Positions 19,880 to 31,636 are shown, counted from the first letter of the stretch. The stretch is 64,000 nt of DNA from DATKFM01 sp963851215 (GCA_963851215.1 CAWKOG010000005.1:1-64000); one strand, 5' to 3'. Numbers and translations are program-made. Notes: a model not told the origin generated them from the letters alone.

Positions 19880-21026
19880 TCTGTTCCATCAATTCCACGA
19901 AGCGCTGGAACAGGTAGTGGCTGTCCTGCGGGCCGGGCGAGGCTTCGGGATGGTACTGCACCGAGAACACGGGCCGGTCCTTCAGGCGGAAGCCTTCATT
20001 GCTGCCGTCGAACAGCGAGATGTGAGTCACCTCGACATCCTCGGGCAGCGATTCCGGCACGACGACGAAGCCGTGGTTCTGGCTGGTGATCTCCACCTTG
20101 CCGGTCTGCAGGTCCTTCACCGGATGGTTGGCGCCGCGGTGGCCGCGCGCCATTTTTTCCGTGCGGGCGCCCAGCGCGAGGCCGAGCATCTGGTGGCCGA
20201 GGCAGATGCCGAACACCGGCGTGCCGGTGTTAATCACCTCGCGGATCATCGGCACGGCATAGACGCCGGTCGCCGCCGGATCGCCGGGACCGTTGGAGAG
20301 AAACACGCCATCGGGCTTGTGGCGGAGTACGTCCTCCGCCGTCGCCGTCGCCGGCACCACGGTCACCGCGCAGCCGGCATCGGCCAGGCAGCGCAGGATG
20401 TTGCGCTTGGCGCCAAAATCCACGGCGACGACGCGGAACTTCGGATTCGCCTGGCGGCCGAAACCGCGGCCGAGTTCCCAGCGGGTTTCATCCCACGTGT
20501 AGGTCTGGCGGCAAGTCACGTCCTTTGCCAGGTCCATGCCTTCCAGGCCGGGCCAGGCCTTGGCCTCGGCGATCATCGCATCGATATCGAACTTGCCGTC
20601 GGGGGCATGGGAGATCACGCCTGAGGGCGCGCCGCCGTCGCGGATGCGCCGCGTCAGGCGGCGCGTATCGACGCCGCTCATGCCCACGAGATTGAACTTC
20701 TTCAGCCAGCCATCCAGATGCTGCGCCGACCGCCAGTTCGAGGGTTCGGTGATTTCCGCCGAGATGACGCAACCGCGCGCGGCCGGCTCGCCGGTTTCGC
20801 GGTCCTCGGGGTTGGCGCCGACATTGCCGATATGGGGGAAGGTGAAATTGATGATCTGCCCGGCATAGGAGGGATCGGTCATGATCTCCTGGTAGCCGGT
20901 CTGGGAGGTGTTGAAGCAGACTTCGCCCACAGCCTTGCCTGTCGCGCCCACGCCACGGCCGCGCAGGACGGTGCCATCCGCCAGCGCCAGTACGGCCGTC
21001 GTCGTGGGTTGCACAGACTGCTCCAC
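19872..21026 (-). CDS. carA: Carbamoyl-phosphate synthase small (glutaminase) subunit
   Basis: The 384-residue subunit releases ammonia from glutamine. The N-terminal CPSase domain has CFNTSQTGYQEIMTDPSYAG; the class I amidotransferase domain has the nucleophile in VFGICLGHQMLGLALGA and the catalytic His in FSVQYHPEASPGPQ. I choose the GTG at 21026 because GGAGG stands six to seven bases before it and the frame upstream (to 21143) is low-complexity Arg/Gly-rich and not family-like. The gene overlaps carB by eight bases. Confidence 0.95.
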
Positions 21027-21173
21027 CGAACCCTCCTCTCGCCAGCCGCCGGCCCGCCAGAATTCCTTCGGCGGACCTTCTGAACGGTCGCGCCGCCGCC
21101 GCAGTTCCGGGCCGCCGCGGCGGCCCTCGCTTTTACGCTGCAAACCCTAGACGGTGCCGGGCAAAATTGCAGC

Positions 21174-21202
21174 CTGTTAAGCGGAGTCTTGCGGCAGGTC
21201 AA
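21174..21202 (-). promoter_or_regulatory. Candidate carA promoter in the carA-yqeY intergenic region
   Basis: On the reverse strand TTGACC (21197-21202) and TAACAG (21174-21179) are 17 bases apart, about 148 bases before the carA start. The remaining 21027-21340 gap holds no ORF or clear terminator. Confidence 0.45.
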
Positions 21203-21340
21203 CTTGAATCGGCCCCGGGTTTCGCAATGGGGATCAAAGAGTTGAGTTGCCCCTCGAAAATTGCCTGCGCGGCGCCGATGCGCTAGGTTGCGTGTTTCCG
21301 CGATAGCCAAATTTTCCCCTCCCGCAACCGGTGGACTGCC

Positions 21341-21796
21341 ATGCTGCGTCAACGCTTGAGCGACGATCTGAAAGAGTCCCTGAAAGCCAGGGACGCGCGG
21401 TCGGTCTCGACTCTGCGGCTGATTCTGTCGGCGCTGAAGGACCGGGACATCGCCGCTCGGGTCAAGGCCAACAGCACGGGCGTCGCCGACGGCGAGATCG
21501 TCGACATGTTGCAGAAGATGGTGGCCCAGCGCCGCGACAGCATCGAGATGTACCAGAAGGGCAACCGCGCCGACCTGGTGCAGCAGGAGACGGAGGAGAT
21601 CGCCGTCATCCAGCGCTACATGCCCCAGGGCCTGAGCGAGGCGGAGATGGCGGACGCCGTGGCTGCGACTGTCACCGCCGTCGGCGCCACGACCGTCAAG
21701 GACATGGGCAAGGTCATGGCCAAGCTGAAGGAGGAGTTCGCGGGCCGGATGGACTTCGCCAAGGCCGGCGCCCTGGTCAAACAGAAGCTGGGCTGA
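21341..21796 (+). CDS. yqeY: GatB/YqeY domain-containing protein
   Basis: A 151-residue protein homologous to the C-terminal tail domain of GatB. It begins MLRQRLSDDLKESLKARDAR and has the typical blocks VSTLRLILSALKDRDIAAR, QRRDSIEMYQKGNRADLVQ, EIAVIQRYMPQGLSEAEM and KDMGKVMAKLKEEFAGRMD. It may act on a tRNA or tRNA-dependent amidation, but no function is established. The position just before dnaG is widely conserved in alphaproteobacteria, and both genes run in the same direction, 148 bases apart. Confidence 0.95.
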   Translation: MLRQRLSDDLKESLKARDARSVSTLRLILSALKDRDIAARVKANSTGVADGEIVDMLQKMVAQRRDSIEMYQKGNRADLVQQETEEIAVIQRYMPQGLSEAEMADAVAATVTAVGATTVKDMGKVMAKLKEEFAGRMDFAKAGALVKQKLG

Positions 21797-21944
21797 GCCC
21801 TATTCCGGGCTAGAACCGGTGGGGCCAGCGGCTTAATCTTCCGGGGATCGCCGTCCGCACCCCGTGACTCTGCCACATAGGGTAGGGGCACCGTGTGTCC
21901 CGCAGAGATGGAACTGGCTTGGAAGGAAGAGGGTAGCCGACGGC

Positions 21945-23837
21945 ATGGCCATCCCCCCGCAATTCGTCGAGGAACTGAGGAACCGGCTGTCCATCAGCAG
22001 CGTGGTCGGCCGGCGCGTCCGGCTACAGAAGCGGGGCCGGGAGCATACCGGGCTCTGCCCATTCCATAACGAGAAGACGCCGTCCTTCACGGTCAACGAG
22101 GACAAGGCTTTCTATCATTGCTTCGGCTGTGGCGCTCACGGCGATGTCGTCGGCTTCGTCATGCGCAGCGAGGGCCTGCCATTCCCCGAAGCGGTGGAGC
22201 GGCTGGCGCGCGAGGCGGGGATGGAAGTTCCCGTCAGCTCGCCGGAAGAGCGGCGCAAGGCGGAGAAGCAGGCGACCCTCCATGGCGCGCTGGAAGCGGC
22301 GGCGAAGTGGTTCGAGACGATGCTGCGCGGCAATGTCGGCCGCCCGGGCATGGAATACTTCAAGCGCCGCGGCCTGCGGGACGAGACCATTGACCGCTTC
22401 CGCCTGGGCTTCGCGCCCGATGATCGCAACGCACTGCTGGAGGCCCTGAAGAAGCAGGGAATTTCCGATGACCTGTTGATTGAAGCCGGCCTGGCGAAGC
22501 TGCCCGACGACGGCCGCAGCGCCTTCGGCTATTTCCGCGGCCGGGTGATGTTTCCGATCACCGACCGGCGCGGCCGGGTGATCGCCTTCGGCGGCCGCAT
22601 CCTCGACCAGGGCGAGCCGAAATATCTCAACTCCCCGGAGACGCCGCTCTTCCACAAGGGCCGCGTGCTCTATGGGCTGGCGCAGGCCCAGGCGGCGGCG
22701 CGCGAAAAGTCCGAGGTCATCGTCTGCGAAGGCTACATGGACGTCATTGCCCTTGCCGAGGCCGGCATCGGCGGCGCGGTGGCACCGCTGGGCACGGCCC
22801 TGACCGAGGACCAGATCCTGGAACTGTGGCGCCTGGCGCCGGAGCCGATCCTCTGTTTCGACGGCGATGCGGCCGGCCAGCGGGCGGCGGCCCGGGCGAT
22901 CGAGCGGGCCCTGCCGCTGCTGGCGCCCGGCAAGTCGCTGCGATTCGCCATTCTGCCGCCGGGCGATGATCCCGACAGCCTGATCCGCCGGGGCGGCGAG
23001 GCAGCCATGGCCGAGGCGCTGGCCCAGGCCCGGCCGCTGGTGGACGTGATCTGGGACCAGGAACTGGCAGCCCGGCCTGCCGATACCCCGGAACGCCGGG
23101 CCGGCCTACGGCAGCGGCTGGAGGAGCGGGTGCGCCGGATCGCCGACCGGGCGGTCCAGGAGGGCTACCGGCAAGAAGTGGGTGTCCGCTTCGCCAAGGC
23201 CTTCGCCCCGGCCCGTCCGGCCGGCCCTGGGCGCTATCCGGGCCAGCGGCCCGGCCGGGGCCTCTATGGCTCCCGGCGCCAGCCAGGGCTGCCCGACGGG
23301 GTCGCCGCGGGCGGCGCCGCGGCCCGCCTGGGCACCCAGGGGCTGGAAAGACACGCCGAAGAGCAGCTTTTGGCGCTAGTCGTTAACCATCCAGTGCTAG
23401 CTTCCGACAAAGCGGAGGATCTGGCGCATTTGGCCCTGCAGTCCCATAGCCTTGACAAGCTTCGAATGGCCATAATAGACCACGCGGCCGCGCGGCCTGA
23501 TCTTGACGCGGACGAACTCAAGCGCCACCTCAACCAGACGGGCTATGCCGGGACCTTGCAGACCCTGCTGGATCGGACCAGGGACATCAAATTTACCTTA
23601 CCGAACGCGGACTTGGCTCATGCGGCCGACGCGTTGTCCCATTTGATCGGTCTGTTGCGGGAGCGCGACGCGCGGCGCGAGCGGGATGAGGCGGCCCGGA
23701 AGTTGGGGGAAGAGGGTACGGCGGAGAGCTTCGCGCGGTTCGATAGCGCGCGGCAGGCCACCCTGGATGGCGAAAGCAAGCGGCGCGACATCGACGGACC
23801 CGATGATGCGGGTCCTGGGCCGGTCCGGCCCCATTAG
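21945..23837 (+). CDS. dnaG: DNA primase
   Basis: A 630-residue primase that makes RNA primers at the replication fork. The N-terminal zinc ribbon is CPFHNEKTPSF with CFGCGAHGD; the catalytic TOPRIM core has VIVCEGYMDVIALAEAG and ILCFDGDAAGQRAA; a Pro/Gly/Arg-rich linker (GRYPGQRPGRGLYGSR) precedes the C-terminal helicase-interaction region from about residue 470. The ATG at 21945 has GGAAGAGG upstream. The dnaG-rpoD pair is the macromolecular synthesis operon; only 40 bases separate them. Confidence 0.98.
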   Translation: MAIPPQFVEELRNRLSISSVVGRRVRLQKRGREHTGLCPFHNEKTPSFTVNEDKAFYHCFGCGAHGDVVGFVMRSEGLPFPEAVERLAREAGMEVPVSSPEERRKAEKQATLHGALEAAAKWFETMLRGNVGRPGMEYFKRRGLRDETIDRFRLGFAPDDRNALLEALKKQGISDDLLIEAGLAKLPDDGRSAFGYFRGRVMFPITDRRGRVIAFGGRILDQGEPKYLNSPETPLFHKGRVLYGLAQAQAAAREKSEVIVCEGYMDVIALAEAGIGGAVAPLGTALTEDQILELWRLAPEPILCFDGDAAGQRAAARAIERALPLLAPGKSLRFAILPPGDDPDSLIRRGGEAAMAEALAQARPLVDVIWDQELAARPADTPERRAGLRQRLEERVRRIADRAVQEGYRQEVGVRFAKAFAPARPAGPGRYPGQRPGRGLYGSRRQPGLPDGVAAGGAAARLGTQGLERHAEEQLLALVVNHPVLASDKAEDLAHLALQSHSLDKLRMAIIDHAAARPDLDADELKRHLNQTGYAGTLQTLLDRTRDIKFTLPNADLAHAADALSHLIGLLRERDARRERDEAARKLGEEGTAESFARFDSARQATLDGESKRRDIDGPDDAGPGPVRPH

Positions 23838-23877
23838 CGGGCAGGACAGCGGCGTGGAAATTGAGCATAGGTGAGTG

Positions 23878-25962
<2,085 letters not shown>

Positions 25963-25995
25963 TCACACATCATTCGTCGGCGTATCCGGTAGGTC

Positions 25996-26331
25996 ATGGG
26001 TAGTTGGTGGCAGAGCCAATCTGAAACCGTTGGCTTGGCGACAGTGCGGCTTTTCGAAGCGGCATCTGTCCGGATGTCGAAATCACTGCGCGACGCCGTG
26101 GTGCGCCGGCCCTGGCCGGCCTTGGAGCTGCTCGCGGAACTGAAGCCGCGGCCGGCGGAAATCCTGCGCCTCAGGTTCGGCATCGACGACGGCAGGATGA
26201 TGACGCTGGAGCAGATCGGCCGGCGGTTCAAGGTAACGCGCGAGCGCATTCGGCAATTGGAGACTGAAGGGCTGGCGGCGCTCAGGGATTTGAACAAGGG
26301 CGGGAAGCGATTGAGGGCGCTTTACGGCTAG
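25996..26331 (+). CDS. Stand-alone sigma region 4-like protein, first copy
   Basis: This 111-residue ORF, 33 bases after rpoD, matches only the end of RpoD: ILRLRFGIDDGRMMTLEQIG and RRFKVTRERIRQLETEGLA align with the RpoD segments LRMRFGIGMNTDHTLEEVG and QQFSVTRERIRQIEAKALR. It lacks regions 1 to 3. The helix that recognises the -35 element (RRFKVTRERIRQLE) is intact. The N-terminal 60 residues (SVRMSKSLRDAVVRRPWPAL) have no clear match. The start is uncertain: ATG 25996 has a weak ribosome site and an internal ATG at 26074 is possible. It may be a degenerate partial duplication or a genuine small -35-binding regulator. Confidence 0.65.
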   Translation: MGSWWQSQSETVGLATVRLFEAASVRMSKSLRDAVVRRPWPALELLAELKPRPAEILRLRFGIDDGRMMTLEQIGRRFKVTRERIRQLETEGLAALRDLNKGGKRLRALYG

Positions 26332-26355
26332 CCCTGCATCCTATGTGGAGGCGAA

Positions 26356-26532
26356 ATGGACGTCGGAGATGAAGGTGATCCGCGGCTGAAACTGCGCCGT
26401 CTCGAAGAAGTCGGCCGGCAATTCGAAGCGACGCGGAAACGGATTCGCGAGTTCGAACGACGGGCTCTCGCAAAGCTGGCTTTTCACACGAAAGACCCCG
26501 GCGATAACTCTGGCTCGCCAGTGTCGATCTGA
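26356..26532 (+). CDS. Stand-alone sigma region 4-like mini-protein, second copy (58 aa)
   Basis: A 58-residue ORF 24 bases after the first copy, with a strong GGAGG at 26347-26351 before the ATG at 26356. The centre, LEEVGRQFEATRKRIREFER followed by RALAKLAF, aligns with RpoD LEEVGQQFSVTRERIRQIEA and KALRKLKH. It is shorter and more diverged than the first copy: the helix has ATRKR for VTRER and FER for IEA. The good ribosome site suggests it is translated. A tRNA gene follows 49 bases later. Function unknown; a pseudogenised repeat of the rpoD end is the alternative. Confidence 0.55.
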   Translation: MDVGDEGDPRLKLRRLEEVGRQFEATRKRIREFERRALAKLAFHTKDPGDNSGSPVSI

Positions 26533-26581
26533 GGCGCCGGCTGGTCATACCGTCGGATTTTCGCTATCACCCGCGACGGCC

Positions 26582-26655
26582 GGGCCCGTAGCTCAACTGG
26601 TTAGAGCTCGCCGCTCATAACGGTGTGGTTGCAGGTTCAAGTCCTGCCGGGCCCA
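26582..26655 (+). tRNA. tRNA with anticodon CAT, probably tRNA-Ile2 (lysidine) rather than Met
   Basis: A complete 74-base cloverleaf: acceptor stem GGGCCCG/CGGGCCC, D arm GCTC..GAGC with the loop AACTGGTTA, anticodon stem CGCCG/CGGTG with loop CTCATAA, T arm GCAGG/CCTGC with GTTCAAGT. CCA is not encoded (A is followed by GCC). CAT can be Met, initiator Met or Ile2. The first pair is G-C, so it is not an initiator, and the overall sequence resembles Ile2 tRNAs, in which the anticodon C is modified to lysidine. Confidence 0.9.
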
Positions 26656-26700
26656 GCCTTCGCTCGCGGAACGAGCGTAGGCTGCCGCGCCGGAGCCCGA

Positions 26701-26809
26701 AGGGCGAAGGCGGGCTCTTGCTCCCGCGAGCTACGGCTCGGCAAGCCCCGCCGCTCTCGGAGAGGGCGAAGGCGGACCATTGCATCCGCGAGCTACGGCT
26801 CGGCATGCC
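26701..26809 (+). repeat. Two-copy tandem repeat between the tRNA and the GIY-YIG ORF
   Basis: A 47-base unit at 26701-26747 recurs at 26763-26809 with a 62-base period and 41 of 47 identical positions. Each unit begins AGGGCGAAGGCGG and contains CGAGC-TACG-GCTCG, a small hairpin. It is non-coding and continues the GC-rich, hairpin-rich stretch that begins right after the tRNA. Confidence 0.8.
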
Positions 26810-26823
26810 AAGAGTACAGTTGT

Positions 26824-27063
26824 ATGAAGTACGTCTATATCCTCCAAAGCATTGGAGACCCTGAAAGACACTATGTCGGAATTACGGGCGACCCGCGCTC
26901 TCGCCTGCAGAAGCACAACGCCGGCGAGGTTTCGCATACGTCGAAGTTTGCGCCCTGGGCGATCAAAACCTACGTCGCATTCTCCGATGAGAAGCGGGCA
27001 ATCGAGTTCGAAAAATACCTGAAATCGGCTTCGGGCAGGGCGTTCGCAAAGAAGCGGCTGTAG
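26824..27063 (+). CDS. GIY-YIG nuclease superfamily protein (single domain)
   Basis: A 79-residue protein consisting only of a GIY-YIG catalytic fold: YVYILQSIGDPERHYVGITG at residues 3-22 (the GIY-YIG motif in the YVY...YVGIT form), the conserved arginine in DPRSRLQKHNAGEVSHT, and the putative metal-binding glutamate in DEKRAIEFEKYLKSASGRAF. This is the UPF0213/YhbQ-like group found in many alphaproteobacterial copies. No clear ribosome site precedes the ATG at 26824. Its place behind a tRNA and a repeat suggests a mobile or once-mobile unit. Nuclease activity is not established for most such proteins. Confidence 0.85.
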   Translation: MKYVYILQSIGDPERHYVGITGDPRSRLQKHNAGEVSHTSKFAPWAIKTYVAFSDEKRAIEFEKYLKSASGRAFAKKRL

Positions 27064-27068
27064 CCGGC

Positions 27069-27700
27069 CTACTCCGTGCTGGCGGTCTGGCCTTCCTTTT
27101 CCATCTCGCCGACCTTCTGCTTCAGGGCCGCGACCAGGCCGTCGACGCCCTTCTTGCTCAGCACCGAGCCGAATTCCGACCGCCTGGTGGCCAGCTCGCT
27201 GATCGAGGACTTCAGGTAGACATCGACGATCTTCAACGCGCCGCCGCTGTCCCGCATCAGGTAGTCGATCCTAATCGGCTCGCCGCTGCTGGTGATGATC
27301 TGATTGTTGACGCGGACGCTCTTGCGCGGCCCCGGTTCCTCGCCCAGCACCTCGAATTTCTGGCCGGAGTAGCTCTTGAAGCGCGAGGCGTAGGTCGCTA
27401 CAGAATAGTCCGCAAACGCTTCCACCAGGACCTGTTTCTGCGAGTCAGTCATGTCGTTCCAGTACCGGCCCGTGCTGACGCGGGTCATTTCACTGAAATC
27501 GAATGTTGACTCAGCACCGGTTCCAACTCCCTAAACCGCCCGGCATAGCCGAGAGTGTCGCCCTTCTTCATGACATCCAGGAATTTTGCATTGAGCCCGG
27601 CGATTGAGTTGCTGGCCGGAGAGGCGGCGGAGGCCTGGGGCTGGAGACTGAACAGGCCGAAGACCGCGACCCAGAGGACGAACCAGAAGCGCAAGGGCAT
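27069..27700 (-). CDS. hpnM: HpnM, MlaC-like hopanoid-associated periplasmic lipid-binding protein, one frameshift
   Basis: The gene encodes a 210-residue MlaC/Ttg2D-type protein. The first frame has a signal peptide (MPLRFWFVLWVAVFGLFSLQ followed by ASA) and FLDVMKKGDTLGYAGRFREL; the second has MTRVSTGRYWNDMTDSQKQV, FKSYSGQKFEVLGE and ELATRRSEFGSVLSKKG. The frames join if one T is added near 27494 (HFDFSEMTR), and the total length is 3n-1, so a single deletion in a T run is likely. Proteins of this group next to HpnN move hopanoids across the periplasm. It diverges from hpnN, with 72 bases between the starts, so a shared control region is plausible. MlaC for phospholipids is separately present at 54.2 kb. 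Confidence 0.82.
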
Positions 27701-27772
27701 AATTGTTCCTTTTACTGAAGAACTCGAGCGGGTCGGCGTGGGCCGGACTCCGGACGTTAAGGCAGCCCGGCA

Positions 27773-30400
27773 ATGCTGACTATCATTAATCGGCGGGCGG
27801 TGCAGGTCCTTACTTGGTGGGTACTCGCCGTGTCGCGCAAGCCGGCGCTGACATTATCGATCCTGGTACCCGCAACAATCGCCGCCGCTGTCTATGTGGC
27901 AACCCATATCGCCGTCAACTCCGACATGTCGGATATGATCGGTGAGGACGTGCCATACAAGGAGACGTTCGATCAATTCAACAGGCAGTTCCCCCTGCAG
28001 GACAATGTCATACTTGTGGTGATTGACGGCGCGAGCCCCGAATACGCGCAAACTGCAGCTACCGAGCTCTTTCGCTCGATATCGGCCGATAAGGCCGCTG
28101 TTGAATACACGCTCTGGCCGGCCGGGGACATGTTTTTCCGCCAGAACGGCCTGTTATATCTGGAAACCGACGAATTAGCCGATATTGCCGACCAATTGGC
28201 TGAGGCCCAGCCGCTGCTGGGACAATTAGCCGCGGACCCAAATCTGCGGGGCCTGGCCACCCTCGTCAGCGGCGCTCTGGATGCGATCGCGCGGGGACAG
28301 GCTGAAGCGGCGGGCATTGCCAGGCTCCTGGAGCCGGTGTCGAAATCGATCGAGGCGCGGCTGGCCGGCAAGCCTGCGGCCATGTCCTGGCGCGGCCTGA
28401 TGGCGGCCGGCGAAAGCCCAACCGCGCCCGCGAACTGCTGCTGGTCAAGCCGGTGCAGGACTTTCACGCCCTCGAGCCTGTCGCCGCGGCGCTGACCCGC
28501 ATCCGGGCTGCCATAGCGGATTTGCCGGAGCCTATTGCCGCGCAGGTCAAAGTCCGGCTGACCGGCGAGGCGATGCTGGCTTATGAGGAGATCGGCAGTG
28601 CCACCAAGGGCATCGGCGTCGCCGCGGCGCTGTCGCTGGTACTTCTGGCCTTCATCCTGGTCTGGGGCCTGCGTTCGGTCTGGCTGGCGACGACGGCCTT
28701 CCTGGCGATCGTTGTCGGATTGATCTGGACGGCCTTCTTTGGCGTGGCCGTGTTCGAGGATCTCAACCTCATCTCCGTCGCGTTCGCCGTGCTCTTCGTC
28801 GGTTTGGCCGAGGATTTCGTCATCCATTTCGGACTGCGGGTGCGCGAGGGCATCGACTCGGACGGGCAGCATATGAAAGCGCTGGGGGATGCCGCCGAAG
28901 GCGCGGGTTCGGCGTTGCTGTTCCTGGCGGCGGCGACCGCGACAGGATTCCTAGCCTTTGTGCCGACGGAATATGTCGGGCTCGCCGAGCTCGGCATGAT
29001 CGCCAGCATGGGCATGGTGATCGCCCTGGTGGTCACGCTGACCTTGATGCCGGCATTGCTGTCGCTGCGGCCCCTGCCGCAACGGCCGCGGCGGATCCTG
29101 GACGCCGCCGTGACGGCGGAGTCCGGGTTGCGGAACCATGCCGGACTCATCGTCGTGCTCGCCGGCGTTGCCGCCGTCCTGGCGGCCTTGCCCCTGGGCA
29201 GGCTGCAATTCGACCCCGACACATTCAATCTCAAGGATCCCGGCACCGAGTCCGTGACGACGCTGCTGGAGCTGGTGTCCGAGGGCGACGTTTCGGCCTA
29301 TCCCATCGATTTTGCCGTCAAGGGCGAAGCGGCGGCGCGGGACCTGGCGGCAAAAGTGGCGGCCGATCCAGCGGTGGCCAAGGTGACGACGATCGAGACT
29401 TATGTGCCGGGGGATCAGGAAGAAAAGCTGGCGATCATCGGCGATATGGCGCTGTTCCTCGAGCCGATCCTGGGGACCGCAGCAGCGCCGCCACCCGCAC
29501 CGGCGGATTTGCGTCGTGCGATTCAAACGGCGGCCGATAAAATACGGACCGCTGTCGCCGGCGGCGCCTTCGGTGACAAGGCGCCGGTCTTCTCCGCTTT
29601 CGAGCAAGATCTGACGAAGCTCAACGCCCTCACGGACGGCGAACTGCGCCAGGCGGACGCCGACATCTTCCGTTTCTTCCCGCTGTTCCTCGAGCAGTTG
29701 GACCGTGCCATGCTGGCCGAGCCGGTCAGCCTGGACAAGCTGCCGCCGCTCCTGAGCCGCAATTGGGTCACGCCGGATGGATTTTACCGGGTCGAAGCGG
29801 TGGCCAAGGGAGATCGCGGCACCGGCACCGTCGATGTGCCGGCTTTCGTCGACCGGATGCAGGCCATCGATCTCGATCGCGACCGGTCCAGCCGTCGCCA
29901 ATGTCGGCGCCGGGCGCGCCGTGACCGATGCGATGGTCAAGGCGACGATCTATGCGATCGTCGCGATCACGCTGCTGCTGCTGCTGGTGTTGCGGGACGT
30001 GATCGATACCGCGCTGACGATCCTGCCGCTGGTCCTGTCCGGGCTGCTGACCGCATCGACGGCGGCGCTGCTGGGCATTCCCATGAACTTCGCCAATATC
30101 ATCACGCTGCCGCTGATCCTGGGCATCGGCCTGGCCGGCTGCAGCCACCTGCTGCTGCGGGCCAGGGAAGAGGGGCCTAATGCCCGGCTCTGGGAGACCA
30201 GCACGCCCCTGGCCACGGTGATCGCCGCCGCCAGCACCGTGACCTCCTTCGGCAGCCTCACCTTGTCCGCCCATCGGGGCACCCAGAGCATGGGAATTCT
30301 GCTGGCGATCGCCATCTTTTGGTCGCTGGTGGCAACCCTGCTGGTGTTGCCGGCACTGCTGGAACTGCACCGGCGGCAGAAGCCATCGCAGCCTCGTTAA
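27773..30400 (+). CDS. hpnN: HpnN, RND-type hopanoid transporter, two compensating frameshifts
   Basis: An approximately 875-residue RND/MMPL-type inner-membrane protein that moves hopanoids to the outer membrane. Opening helix PALTLSILVPATIAAAVYVA; first porter domain NSDMSDMIGEDVPYKETFDQ; helices AAALSLVLLAFILVWGLRSV and VFEDLNLISVAFAVLFVGLA with EDFVIHFGLRVRE; second half from FDPDTFNLKDPGTESV to the last helices (ATIYAIVAITLLLLLVLRDV, GIPMNFANIITLPLILGIGL). The frame breaks near 28412 (before LLLVKPVQDFHA) and returns near 29880 (after DRMQAIDLD, before TGPAVANVGAGRA). Total length is 3n, so the two cancel. It starts a plus-strand run with ispH and hpnH. Confidence 0.88.
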
Positions 30401-30472
30401 CGAATTGATCTGATTTGTTAATGTATCGTTCGGCCGCAGGCAGGGTTTTGGTTAATTCGGACTGATTTACTC

Positions 30473-30500
30473 TTGTTTGCGTGCGCTAAGTGGCTATGTT
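30473..30500 (+). promoter_or_regulatory. Candidate ispH promoter
   Basis: TTGTTT (30473-30478) and TATGTT (30495-30500) are 16 bases apart in the AT-rich 198-base gap between hpnN and ispH, about 99 bases before the ispH start. Confidence 0.4.
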
Positions 30501-30598
30501 AGTTCCGATAGAAGCGGGATCGGCGAGGGGGCCGGAGCCCAACGCGGCTTTGTGCGCGATAGGCGCACGGCCAAGCATCAGGGGATTTCAGCAGCGAC

Positions 30599-31594
30599 AT
30601 GCGAGTAATTCTGGCTCAGCCCCGTGGATTTTGCGCCGGCGTCGAACGCGCGGTGGAAATCGTCGAACTGGCGATCGAGAAATACGGCCCGCCGGTCTAT
30701 GTCCGTCACGAGATCGTGCACAACAAGCGCGTGGTGGAAAAGCTGCGCAGCATCGGCGCGCGCTTCGTCGACGAACTGGACGAGATTCCCGATGGCGCGA
30801 TCACGGTCTTCAGCGCCCATGGCGTATCGCAGAAGGTCGCCGACGAGGCGGGCCTGCGCGAGCTGCCCGTGATCGACGCGACCTGCCCGCTGGTGGCCAA
30901 GGTCCATCGCGAAGGCCAACGCTATGCCGAGAAGGGCTATGACGTCATCCTGATCGGCCATGAAGGCCATCCGGAAGTCGAGGGCACCCGCGGACGCATT
31001 CCCGGCGGCGTGCATCTGGTCTCCAACGTGCAGGATGTTGACCGGCTGACCGTGCGCAACGCGGACAAGGTCGCCTACATCACGCAGACCACGCTGTCGG
31101 TGGACGACACCCGCGCCATCATCGAAAAGCTGCAGGAGCGCTTCCCCCAGGTGGTCGGCCCGGATGTGCGCAACATCTGCTACGCCACCCAGAACCGCCA
31201 GGAAGCGGTGGTGAAGCTGGCGCAGCATGTGGATCTCATCCTGGTGGTGGGTTCTTCCAACAGCTCCAATTCCAACCGTCTACGGGAGATCGGCGCGGAG
31301 ATGAACGTGCCGAGCCATCTCATCGATTCCGCCGACGATATCGATCCCAACTGGTTCGCCGGCAAGAAGACGGTCGGCCTCACCGCCGGCGCCTCGGCGC
31401 CAGAGGAACTGGTGCAGCAGGTGATTGCACGCCTGGCGGAGTTCGGTCCGCTGGAACTGCAGAACCTGGAAGGTGTTGAAGAAAACGTGCAGTTCAAGCT
31501 GCCGAACATGTTGTGGGATGTCGCGGGATCGAAATACGGCAAGGCCCACAAGCCGCCGGAGCGTTCGCCGCGCACGTCGCACGCCGCGACCTGA
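30599..31594 (+). CDS. ispH: 4-hydroxy-3-methylbut-2-enyl diphosphate reductase (IspH/LytB)
   Basis: A 331-residue iron-sulfur enzyme, the last step of the MEP pathway, which makes isopentenyl and dimethylallyl diphosphate. The three cluster cysteines lie in AQPRGFCAGVERAV (C13), IDATCPLVAKVHREG (near 99) and ICYATQNRQEAV (near 196). GHEGHPEVEGTRGR and the active-site SSNSSNSNRLREI are present. The ATG at 30599 gives the family N-terminus directly; its ribosome site is weak. Placement between hpnN and hpnH ties isoprenoid supply to hopanoid formation. Confidence 0.97.
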   Translation: MRVILAQPRGFCAGVERAVEIVELAIEKYGPPVYVRHEIVHNKRVVEKLRSIGARFVDELDEIPDGAITVFSAHGVSQKVADEAGLRELPVIDATCPLVAKVHREGQRYAEKGYDVILIGHEGHPEVEGTRGRIPGGVHLVSNVQDVDRLTVRNADKVAYITQTTLSVDDTRAIIEKLQERFPQVVGPDVRNICYATQNRQEAVVKLAQHVDLILVVGSSNSSNSNRLREIGAEMNVPSHLIDSADDIDPNWFAGKKTVGLTAGASAPEELVQQVIARLAEFGPLELQNLEGVEENVQFKLPNMLWDVAGSKYGKAHKPPERSPRTSHAAT

Positions 31595-31636
31595 TTCAGC
31601 TTCGCCGTTCTTCAATTCAGCGTTCGAGGTTAAAAA

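Noticed and set aside
21027..21143. N-terminal extension of CarA to the ATG at 21143
   Set aside because: The extension is Arg/Gly-rich, unlike CarA, and the GTG at 21026 has a proper ribosome site.
26582..26655. Initiator tRNA-Met
   Set aside because: The first acceptor pair is a normal G-C, and initiators have a mismatched first pair; the anticodon stem also lacks the three G-C pairs.
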